A DNA stretch of 64,000 bases from Streptomyces sp. JHA26 (GTDB lineage: Bacteria > Actinomycetota > Actinomycetes > Streptomycetales > Streptomycetaceae): NCBI RefSeq assembly GCF_002005565.1, contig NZ_BDJC01000001.1, positions 186,001 to 250,000 on the forward strand, given 5' to 3'. The notes below the pieces were generated by a model. The model did not search any database and had not been told where the DNA came from. It worked only from the letters and a program-made list of their open reading frames with translations. The position numbers and the translations under genes were made by a program. Shown here piece by piece: positions 25,055-32,020 of this stretch; the stretch's first letter is position 1, and each line of letters begins with the position of its first letter.

Positions 25055-26737
25055 TCAGCGCATACCGGGCAGGCGGCGCAACTCGGCGACCTTCATCAGC
25101 CGGGCGAGAAGGAGGTAAACCGCGGCCGTCGCCAACGACCCGCCGGCCAGTGCGACGGCCGTCGGCAACGTGCCGCTCCCCAGACCCGCACACGCGCGTG
25201 CCGCGGCCCAGCCCAGCCCTGCAGCCGGGCCCGCGGCGCAGAACAGCTTCACGTAGGTGCGGCGCAGGCCGCCGTCGTCGATGCGCGCCCCGAGCCTCCT
25301 GCGCAGCAGGTGCGCGGTGAGTGCGAGACCGGCCGTGTAGGAGAGTGTGTAGGCGCCGGCCATGCCGACGACCGCCCAGCGGGCGGGCAGGAGCATGTGA
25401 CACGCCGTGGCCAGGGCGATGTTCACGCCCGCGATCCAGGCGGCCACGAAGAACGGAGTGCGCGTGTCCTCGAAGGCGTAGAAGCCGCGCAGCAAGAGGT
25501 ACTGGGCGGAGAACGGGATGAGCCCGAGTCCGAACGCCTGCAGCATGTACCCCAGCGGGCGGGCCGAGGCGGCGTCCGTGGCCCCGTGGGCGAACAGCAG
25601 CGATGAGATCTGCGGCCCCAGGGCGAGGAAGAGGAACGCGGTGGGCACGATGACCACGCCGCTGATCCGCAGTACCCGGGACAGGTCCGCGCGCAGGTCC
25701 GGGATGCGCCCCTCGGTGACGGCCCGGCTCATGCGCGGCAGCAGGGCCGTCACCAGGGACACCGTCACGATCGACTGCGGCAGCATCCAGATGGTCTGCG
25801 CGTAGGTGTAGGCCGAGTAGCCGGCGCCGGCCTGTGGCAGTTCCCGGTCGGCGGCATTGGCGTAGTTCGTGACCACCGTCAGGGCGACCTGGTTGGCCAG
25901 CACGAACAGCAGCGTCCACTTCGCCGCGTGGACGCTCTTGCCCAGGCCGGTGCCCCGCCAGTCGAACCGCGGGCGGAAACGGAATCCTGCCGCGCGCGCG
26001 AACGGGATCAGCGCCAGGGCCTGCAGGGCGATGCCTGCCGTCGTCCCGATCCCCAGCAACCGCACCTGCTCGGAGGTGATGTCCTCCACCCGCTCGGGCA
26101 CCGTCATCAGCCCCAGGTAGGAGGCGAACATGGCGACCAGCACGACGTTGTTCAGCACCGGGGTCCACATCATCGCGCCGAACTTCTCGCGCGCGTTCAG
26201 GACCTGCCCGTAGATGCTGAACAGCCCGTAGAAGAAGATCTGCGGCAACAGGAACCGCGCGAACGTCACCGTCAGCTCGAAAGCCTCGTGACCGTCCGGG
26301 GTGTCCCGCATGTACAGGCCCACGATCTGCGGCGCCGCCCACACCGCCAGCGCCGTCCCCACGCCCAGTACGCAGACCACGAGCGTGACCAGACGCTGCT
26401 CGTAGGCGCGTCCGCCGTCGGGCTGCGTCGCCCTGGCCCGCACCAGTTGCGGCACCAGCACGGCGTTGAGCGCCCCACCGATCAGCAGCGTGTACAGACT
26501 CGTCGGCACGGTGTTCGCCGTGTTGTACGTACTGGCCAGCAGACCGGTGCCGAGCGCCGCGGCCTGCAGCACTTGGCGGATCAGCCCCGTCGCCCGTGAC
26601 ACCACCGTGCCGACGGCCATCAGTAAGGACGAACGAGCCAGCCCGCCCTTGTCCTTCTTCCGCCGGGCGGCATGCCGCCCCCTTCTCCGCTGCTCCTGCG
26701 GCCTGACCTGCGCCACGGAGTCCGCCCCCTCGACCAT
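25055..26737 (-). CDS. MurJ/MviN-family lipid II flippase paralogue
   Basis: 560 residues with about 14 membrane segments of the MATE-like MurJ fold. Family features include RSSLLMAVGTVVSRATGLIR at the first helix, the early Arg-rich region, PTSLYTLLIGGALNAVLVP, and the YxxEDTRTP-type loop (FYAFEDTRTPF). MurJ moves lipid-linked peptidoglycan precursors across the membrane. The usual Streptomyces MurJ is larger and lies near the replication origin, so this is probably a second copy. Leu38 is encoded by TTA (26624-26626), the rare codon needing the bldA tRNA, which suggests production late in development. It sits in an accessory stretch next to a candidate peptide gene. Confidence 0.88.
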   Translation of the reverse strand: MVEGADSVAQVRPQEQRRRGRHAARRKKDKGGLARSSLLMAVGTVVSRATGLIRQVLQAAALGTGLLASTYNTANTVPTSLYTLLIGGALNAVLVPQLVRARATQPDGGRAYEQRLVTLVVCVLGVGTALAVWAAPQIVGLYMRDTPDGHEAFELTVTFARFLLPQIFFYGLFSIYGQVLNAREKFGAMMWTPVLNNVVLVAMFASYLGLMTVPERVEDITSEQVRLLGIGTTAGIALQALALIPFARAAGFRFRPRFDWRGTGLGKSVHAAKWTLLFVLANQVALTVVTNYANAADRELPQAGAGYSAYTYAQTIWMLPQSIVTVSLVTALLPRMSRAVTEGRIPDLRADLSRVLRISGVVIVPTAFLFLALGPQISSLLFAHGATDAASARPLGYMLQAFGLGLIPFSAQYLLLRGFYAFEDTRTPFFVAAWIAGVNIALATACHMLLPARWAVVGMAGAYTLSYTAGLALTAHLLRRRLGARIDDGGLRRTYVKLFCAAGPAAGLGWAAARACAGLGSGTLPTAVALAGGSLATAAVYLLLARLMKVAELRRLPGMR

Positions 26738-26961
26738 GCCGTCAACCTATGCTCCGGGGTCTCAGGGCCCCCAAGCGGCTCCCTCCTGCACAACCGTGCA
26801 GCGAACCAACGCCGCGACCGCGGGCCGGGAACACGGCGGTGCTCTACGCCGTGGACCAACGCAACAGCATGGGTCGATCGGTCGAACCTCCGGGTCGTCC
26901 GGACCTCATCCAAAACAGCGGAGAGTCCGCAATGACGTTCGAGAGTGCGCAAGGAGGTCGG

Positions 26962-27048
26962 ATGACTTATGCGGGCCGTGGAACTTGTACGAAAAAGGCA
27001 ACTCGCTTGACCAGGTGTAACCTTGACCCGGCGTGTGTCGTTTGGTGA
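26962..27048 (+). CDS. Possible 28-residue Cys-containing peptide in the 26738-27145 spacer
   Basis: The 408-bp spacer between the murJ paralogue and the HTH gene carries a strong Shine-Dalgarno (AAGGAGGT) four to five bases before ATG 26962. The frame encodes MTYAGRGTCTKKATRLTRC and nine more residues before TGA at 27048: a basic peptide with three Cys. No homologue is known to me. It may be a chance frame, since the region must also carry the promoter for the HTH gene at 27146. The rest of the spacer shows TTGACC twice (27006-27035 region) but no certain promoter. Confidence 0.35.
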   Translation: MTYAGRGTCTKKATRLTRCNLDPACVVW

Positions 27049-27145
27049 CCTCAATGCACATCGGGGGGCGTGGAGTGGGGGAAGAGTTGCTGCCGCGCAG
27101 CGTTGATGGCCGTCAATGCGTCCATCGAACAGAGGGGGAGCGCCG

Positions 27146-27802
27146 ATGACGACCTACGCACTCAGCTTTGAGGTACAGCCGCTGTGCGACGTAGCCGCTG
27201 TCGAGGAAGCGTTCTACGAGCACTTCGACGGAACAGTCGCTGAATCTTTCGGGCGCTTTCTCATCACCATGTACATGGACGGCCACGACAATGGGGTGAG
27301 CGCCGCCAAGAATGCGGCGATGGAGCTCCAGCGCAAGCTCGACGTCGTCGTCTGCCGCATGGATCGCGACCTGGTCGACGCCTCGGAGATCGCTCGCCGT
27401 ACCGACCGCAGCAGGGAAAGTATTCGCCAGATCATTCACGGCGAGCGCCACAAAGGTGAGGCGTTTCCAGTGCCGCTGGGTGCCCCTAACGGAAAAAGGA
27501 TCTGGGAATGGGGCGTCGTCAACGAGTGGCTTCATCGGAACATTCCGGAAAGCGGTGATCCCGAGCGCTACCTCAGCCGGGACGAGATGGCGGTCGTAGA
27601 CGCATGGCTTGTTCGATGGGGCACGATGCCGCAAGAGCAGCACGTGCGCTCCGAGTTCTACGAGATCACGGCAGCACAAATGGTGAGCACCGAGTTTCAG
27701 CGCCCCAGTACATCCCATCGCCCGAGTGGCGGCTGGGTTTCCTCCTGGAATGTGCGGCGTCAGACGCAGACTGAATCGCTGGCTTCGCGAACTGCTGGTT
27801 GA
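27146..27802 (+). CDS. Helix-turn-helix DNA-binding protein of unknown role, low-GC
   Basis: 218 residues from ATG 27146 with GGGGGAG 6 bases upstream. The first roughly 75 residues form an alternating strand-helix domain (TYALSFEVQPL, AFYEHFDGTVAESFGRFLIT). Then comes a helix-turn-helix segment (LVDASEIARRTDRSRESIRQIIHGER) followed by a basic wing and WEWGVVNEWLHRN, which resembles AlpA/MerR-like DNA-binding modules. The C-terminal 50 residues look disordered. Codons ending in A or T (ATT, TTT, GAA, CTT) are much more frequent than in neighbours, suggesting horizontal acquisition. It is followed 11 bp later by the SecB-like gene, so the two likely form an operon. Confidence 0.65.
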   Translation: MTTYALSFEVQPLCDVAAVEEAFYEHFDGTVAESFGRFLITMYMDGHDNGVSAAKNAAMELQRKLDVVVCRMDRDLVDASEIARRTDRSRESIRQIIHGERHKGEAFPVPLGAPNGKRIWEWGVVNEWLHRNIPESGDPERYLSRDEMAVVDAWLVRWGTMPQEQHVRSEFYEITAAQMVSTEFQRPSTSHRPSGGWVSSWNVRRQTQTESLASRTAG

Positions 27803-27813
27803 GGCGGAATACC

Positions 27814-28266
27814 ATGCCTTTCGTTCTGAACGTGGCAGAAGATGAGCAGAAGCAGGCGCTTGGCGTTGCCAAAAGAGCTCACCTTTCGGGCATCAGAGTT
27901 CTCGAGGTGCACGCAAAGGTGCTCGACGCGGAAGCCGCTGATGAACTCCAACCCCTGGACGAGCTCTCGACGAAGCTCACGGTGGGACGTTCGGAAGGCC
28001 GCCTGCTGTACCGCTTCGAACACGATCTCACCATCAAGGGCTCGGACGACAAGGACGCCCTGCAGATCGGCCTCCATGTGGGTGCCCTCTTCGACTTTCC
28101 GGAAGAGGGCACCCCGGACGGAGATGCAAGTGAGGAAGCCCTTGCCGCATTCGGGCGCACTACCGTGCAGATGGCGGTCTACCCCTATGTGCGGGCAACG
28201 GTCTCCGACCTGGCAGCCCGTTTGGGCTGTGGTCCCGTCACGCTGGACCTCCTGGTCCTGCAGTAG
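27814..28266 (+). CDS. SecB-like chaperone-fold protein
   Basis: 150 residues from ATG 27814. Strands such as GRLLYRFEHDLTIKG and DALQIGLHVGALFDFPEE are followed by a helix and VYPYVRATVSDLAARLG, then a strand ending VTLDLLVLQ. This order matches SecB-family proteins, where a Gly-Phe strand end (GIF) precedes an acidic loop and a C-terminal YxRxxISD-type helix. Streptomyces lacks a classical SecB export pathway; SecB-like proteins in actinobacteria are known as chaperones of toxin-antitoxin systems (Rv1957 of Mycobacterium tuberculosis). Here the partner would be the upstream HTH protein. The assignment is by pattern only. Confidence 0.5.
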   Translation: MPFVLNVAEDEQKQALGVAKRAHLSGIRVLEVHAKVLDAEAADELQPLDELSTKLTVGRSEGRLLYRFEHDLTIKGSDDKDALQIGLHVGALFDFPEEGTPDGDASEEALAAFGRTTVQMAVYPYVRATVSDLAARLGCGPVTLDLLVLQ

Positions 28267-28298
28267 GCGGCAGACGGCCCGGTGCCGGTGAGGCGCCC

Positions 28299-28327
28299 GG
28301 GGCCGGCGGTTTGAGGTCGCCGGCCCC
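28299..28327. terminator. Hairpin between the SecB-like gene and glnA2
   Basis: Arms ggggccggcg (28299-28308) and cgccggcccc (28318-28327) pair perfectly around a nine-base loop, between two convergent genes. Likely a bidirectional terminator. Confidence 0.65.
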
Positions 28328-28361
28328 AGGGGGGCGGTTCGACGGCCCGGCCGCGCGGCCC

Positions 28362-29723
28362 CTACAGCACCGGCAGCGACTTCCTCAGCTCGAACGCCGT
28401 GACCTGGGAGCGGTACTCCTCCCACTCCTGCCGCTTGTTGCGCAGGAAGAAGTCGAAGACGTGCTCGCCCAGGGTCTCGGCGACCAGGTCGCTGTGTTCC
28501 ATCAGGGCCAGGGCCTCGCCCAGGTTCTGGGGGAGCGGCTCGATGCCCAGGGCACGGCGTTCGGCGTTGGACAGGGCCCACACGTCGTCCTCGGCGCCCG
28601 GCGGCAGCTCGTAGCCCTCCTCGATGCCCTTCAGGCCGGCGGCCAGCAGCACCGCGTAGGTCAGGTACGGGTTGGCGCCGGAGTCGATCGAGCGGACCTC
28701 GACGCGGGCCGAGCCGGTCTTGCCGGGCTTGTACATCGGGACGCGGACCAGCGCCGAGCGGTTGTTGTGGCCCCAGCAGATGTAGGACGGGGCCTCACCG
28801 CCCGCGCCGGCGGTGCGCTCGCTGCCGCCCCAGATGCGCTTGTAGCTGTTCACCCACTGGTTGGTGACCGCCGAGATCTCCGCCGCGTGCCGCAGCAGGC
28901 CCGCGATGAAGGAACGGCCGACCTTGGAGAGCTGGTACTCCGCGCCCGACTCGTAGAAGGCGTTGCGGTCGCCCTCGAAGAGGGAGAGGTGCGAGTGCAT
29001 GCCCGAGCCCGGGTACTCCGAGAACGGCTTCGGCATGAAGGTGGCCTGCAGGCCCTGCTCGAGGGCCACCTGCTTCATGACCAGGCGGAACGTCATGATG
29101 TTGTCGGCCGTGGACAGCGCGTCGGCGTAGCGCAGGTCGATCTCCTGCTGGCCGGGGGCGCCCTCGTGGTGGGAGAACTCCACCGAGATGCCCATCGACT
29201 CCAGCATGGTGATCGCCTGGCGGCGGAAGTCCATGCCGATGTTCTGCGGCGTGTGGTCGAAGTAGCCGGAGTTGTCCGCGGGCGTCGGCACCGAGCCGTC
29301 GACCGGCTTGTCCTTCAGCAGGAAGAACTCGATCTCCGGGTGCGTGTAGAAGGTGAAGCCCAGGTCGGAGGTGCGGGCCAGGGCGCGCTTGAGGACGTAG
29401 CGCGGGTCCGCGAAGGACGGCGAGCCGTCCGGCATGAGGATGTCGCAGAACATCCGGGCCGTGCCGGGCGCCTCCGCGCGCCACGGCAGGACCTGGAACG
29501 TCGACGGGTCCGGCTTGGCGATCATGTCGGACTCGTAGACCCGGGCGAAGCCCTCGATCGCGGAGCCGTCGAAGCCGATGCCCTCGTCGAAGGCCTGCTC
29601 CAGCTCGGCCGGGGCCACGGCCACGGACTTGAGGAAGCCCAGCACGTCCGTGAACCACAGGCGTACGAACCGGATGTCGCGCTCCTCGAGCGTCCGGATC
29701 ACGAACTCCTGCTGCTTGTCCAT
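28362..29723 (-). CDS. glnA2: GlnA2, glutamine-synthetase-like gamma-glutamylpolyamine synthetase
   Basis: 453 residues from the ATG at 29723 (MDKQQEF); an ATG five codons upstream has no room for a ribosome binding site. It is a type I glutamine-synthetase fold: FDGSAIEGF near the N terminus, EIEFFLL metal site, GQQEIDLRY, SGMHSHLSL, and the RVEVRSIDSGANPYL substrate region. The sequence matches what I recall of Streptomyces coelicolor GlnA2, which glutamylates polyamines rather than making glutamine and allows use of polyamines as nitrogen source. The adenylylation-site motif typical of GlnA1 is not obvious. The gene is monocistronic, close to glnE. Confidence 0.9.
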   Translation of the reverse strand: MDKQQEFVIRTLEERDIRFVRLWFTDVLGFLKSVAVAPAELEQAFDEGIGFDGSAIEGFARVYESDMIAKPDPSTFQVLPWRAEAPGTARMFCDILMPDGSPSFADPRYVLKRALARTSDLGFTFYTHPEIEFFLLKDKPVDGSVPTPADNSGYFDHTPQNIGMDFRRQAITMLESMGISVEFSHHEGAPGQQEIDLRYADALSTADNIMTFRLVMKQVALEQGLQATFMPKPFSEYPGSGMHSHLSLFEGDRNAFYESGAEYQLSKVGRSFIAGLLRHAAEISAVTNQWVNSYKRIWGGSERTAGAGGEAPSYICWGHNNRSALVRVPMYKPGKTGSARVEVRSIDSGANPYLTYAVLLAAGLKGIEEGYELPPGAEDDVWALSNAERRALGIEPLPQNLGEALALMEHSDLVAETLGEHVFDFFLRNKRQEWEEYRSQVTAFELRKSLPVL

Positions 29724-30031
29724 CTTCCGCTTCCCCATCCTTGCTGGTCAGGCCGCCTGTCTCCGGTACGGCGGAAGGCGGTCGGGCACCTGAGCATCAC
29801 ACCACAGCACCGTTTCGTGCGCGTTGCGGACCTTGATCGGCCGGCCGACCCCGGCCTGAACGGGACCCGGCCGTGTGCACCGCTCACCCGCAGCGTAGAG
29901 GCCGCGTGTTCGATCGGGCCATTCCTGCGGTCCCGCCGCGTCACAACATGTGACTTCCCTACGGGAGAGCACTCCCGCATCATTACGATCAGCGCACTCA
30001 ACGCCTCCCTTTCTAGAAGGGCACACACCCC
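29724..30031. promoter_or_regulatory. Divergent promoter region between glnA2 and the DUF3105 gene
   Basis: A 308-bp spacer. It holds the inverted repeat GTCAC-aacat-GTGAC at 29940-29954 and a small hairpin cgggag-agca-ctcccg at about 29961-29976. The first repeat resembles half-sites of Crp-type regulators. I see no good GlnR box here. It must serve both divergent genes. Confidence 0.4.
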
Positions 30032-30700
30032 ATGGGTTCCGCCAACAAGAGCAGCAGCACGGCGCGGCAGACACGCATAGCGGAGATGCGACGTGCCGAG
30101 GAGGCCCGCGACCGCCGGAACCGCATCCTCACGATCGGGATCGGCGTCGTGGTCGTCGTCGGTCTCGTCGTCGGCGGCGTGGTCCTCGTGCGCTCGCAGT
30201 CCGACGACTCCGACGACACGGCGGCCCCCGACGCCAAGACCTCCGGCAAGTTCGTCGCCGGCGCGGACGGCGTGCAGACCTGGAAGGGGACGCTGTCCCG
30301 CGACCACGTCACCCGGAAGGTGACGTACCCGGTCGAGCCCCCGGTCGGCGGCGACCACAACCAGGTCTGGATGAACTGCGACGGCGACGTCTACACCAAG
30401 CCGCTGAACAACGAGAACGCCGTGCACTCGCTGGAGCACGGCGCGGTCTGGGTGACGTACAACGACAAGGCCCCGAAGGCCGACGTCGACGCGCTGGCGG
30501 CGAAGGTGAAGAAGACCCCGTACTCGCTGATGAGCCCCGACGACAAGCAGAAGGAACCGATCGTGCTGACGGCCTGGGGCCACCAGCGCACCGTGACGGG
30601 CGCGAGCGACCCGAACGTGGACGCGTTCTTCGAGAAGTTCGTCCAGGGCGAGCAGACCCCCGAGCCGGGCGCCGCCTGCACCAACGGGCTGTCGCAGTGA
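30032..30700 (+). CDS. DUF3105 membrane-anchored protein
   Basis: 222 residues. A basic cytoplasmic N terminus (RIAEMRRAEEARDRRNR) is followed by one membrane helix (about residues 33-55), and the rest is outside. The extracellular part matches DUF3105: PPVGGDHNQVWMNCD, AVHSLEHGAVWVTY and LTAWGHQ with conserved His, Cys and Trp. Function unknown; conserved His and Cys and the company of a DUF305 protein suggest metal (copper) handling, an inference from context. Its TGA overlaps the GTG of the next gene, so the two are co-translated. Confidence 0.88.
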   Translation: MGSANKSSSTARQTRIAEMRRAEEARDRRNRILTIGIGVVVVVGLVVGGVVLVRSQSDDSDDTAAPDAKTSGKFVAGADGVQTWKGTLSRDHVTRKVTYPVEPPVGGDHNQVWMNCDGDVYTKPLNNENAVHSLEHGAVWVTYNDKAPKADVDALAAKVKKTPYSLMSPDDKQKEPIVLTAWGHQRTVTGASDPNVDAFFEKFVQGEQTPEPGAACTNGLSQ

Positions 30701-31323
30701 CACCCCGGAGGGCCGGCTGGATCGCGGGGGCCGCCGCGGCGGTGCTCGTCGCCGCCGGCGCCCTCACCTACGCCGGCGCCGACGACGACGGCGGGGCCGG
30801 CACCCCGGCCGCGGACTCGGCGGACGCCGGGTTCGCGCGGGACATGGCGGTGCACCACCAGCAGGCCGTCGAGATGTCGTACATCGTGCGCGACCGCACC
30901 GACGACGAGGAGGTGCGGCGGCTCGCCTACGACATCGCGCAGACCCAGGCCAACCAGCGGGGCATGCTGATCGGCTGGCTCGACCTGTGGGGGCTGCCGA
31001 AGGTGTCGTCCGACCCGCCCATGACCTGGATGGGCATGGGCGACATGCCGTCGGCGGGGGAGGGCTCGCTGATGCCCGGGATGGCCACCGACGCCGAGAT
31101 GGACAAGCTCGCCGGCCTGAGCGGCAGGCAGGCCGAGGTGTACTACCTCCAGCTGATGACCGAGCACCACAAGGGCGGCGTCCACATGGCCGAGGGGTGC
31201 GCCGCCCGGTGCACGGTCGGAGTGGAGAAGCGGCTGGCCCGGGGCATGGTGGAGTCGCAGGAGTCGGAGATCCGGCTGATGGCGGACCTGCTGGCGGAGC
31301 GCGGCGCCCGACCGCGGGCATGA
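30697..31323 (+). CDS. DUF305 secreted or membrane-anchored protein
   Basis: 208 residues from GTG 30697, four bases overlapping the DUF3105 stop. One N-terminal membrane segment precedes a ferritin-like helical DUF305 domain with MAVHHQQAVEMS and LMTEHHKGGVHMAE, the two conserved His-rich helices. A Met-rich insertion (WMGMGDMPS, LMPGMA) could bind copper. DUF305 proteins are often linked to copper homeostasis, but the function here is inferred. The gene pair DUF3105-DUF305 is a recurring actinobacterial arrangement. Confidence 0.88.
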   Translation: MTPRRAGWIAGAAAAVLVAAGALTYAGADDDGGAGTPAADSADAGFARDMAVHHQQAVEMSYIVRDRTDDEEVRRLAYDIAQTQANQRGMLIGWLDLWGLPKVSSDPPMTWMGMGDMPSAGEGSLMPGMATDAEMDKLAGLSGRQAEVYYLQLMTEHHKGGVHMAEGCAARCTVGVEKRLARGMVESQESEIRLMADLLAERGARPRA

Positions 31324-31374
31324 CACCGGAACGCCCGACTCCACGACCCCGGCCGACGGCCGCGCCCCGGGCCC

Positions 31375-31818
31375 CTAGCGCTGCCGCCGGAGATCCGCCA
31401 GCACCCGGTGCAGCGGCTCCGTCTGCCGGCGCCGGTACTCCTGGATCGACCAGCCGTTGCCGTCCGGGTCCGAGAAGTACATGAACGTGGCACCGTCGTC
31501 CGGCGCGTACTGCACCGGCTCGGAGACCTCCAGGCCGCGCCCCACCAGTTCCGCGCGGGCCGCCTCGATGTCGGCGACGCACAACTGGAGCCCCTGGTAG
31601 GAACCGGGAGCCGGCCGGGGCCCCCGGGTCAGCTCCCAGACGCTGTCGCCGAGGGCGATCGAGCAGCCGGAGCCCGGGGGCGTGAGCTGCACGATCCGCA
31701 TCCCCGGCATCACCTCCTGGTCGACGTCGACGTGGAAGCCGACCTTGTCCCGGTAGAAGTCCCGGGCACGGTCGATGTCGGTCACGGGCAGCGGGATCAC
31801 TTCGAGGGTGAAGTCCAT
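31375..31818 (-). CDS. VOC (glyoxalase/bleomycin-resistance fold) protein
   Basis: 147 residues from ATG 31818, preceded by GTGAGGGC. Two beta-alpha-beta-beta-beta modules are visible: IPLPVTDIDRARDFYRDKVGF, then GYQGLQLC-type strand (SYQGLQLCVADIEAA) and YFSDPDGNGWSIQEYR, with the usual metal-site Glu in IQEY. The second His/Glu positions are less clear, so it may bind a small molecule rather than act as an enzyme. It is convergent with the DUF305 gene and divergent from glnE. Confidence 0.85.
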   Translation of the reverse strand: MDFTLEVIPLPVTDIDRARDFYRDKVGFHVDVDQEVMPGMRIVQLTPPGSGCSIALGDSVWELTRGPRPAPGSYQGLQLCVADIEAARAELVGRGLEVSEPVQYAPDDGATFMYFSDPDGNGWSIQEYRRRQTEPLHRVLADLRRQR

Positions 31819-32020
31819 GCCCTCACCGAAGCGGATGGCGGCACGCCCCGCCACCGAAAAGGCGGAAGAGGCGGAATCCCGCGCGCGACGGCGTCCGGAT
31901 CACGGACGGCGCCGTCCGCCCCTGCGCCCACTCGCGGCTCCCCGGTTACGCTCAAGGCCGTACGACCTTGATCCGACGGGGGCCGGCACCACCGGCCCGC
32001 AGGTCCGACAGGAGGCCGAG

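Noticed and set aside
26672..26935. 87-residue plus-strand frame over the murJ start
   Set aside because: Overlaps the murJ N-terminal coding region antisense and has no family features.
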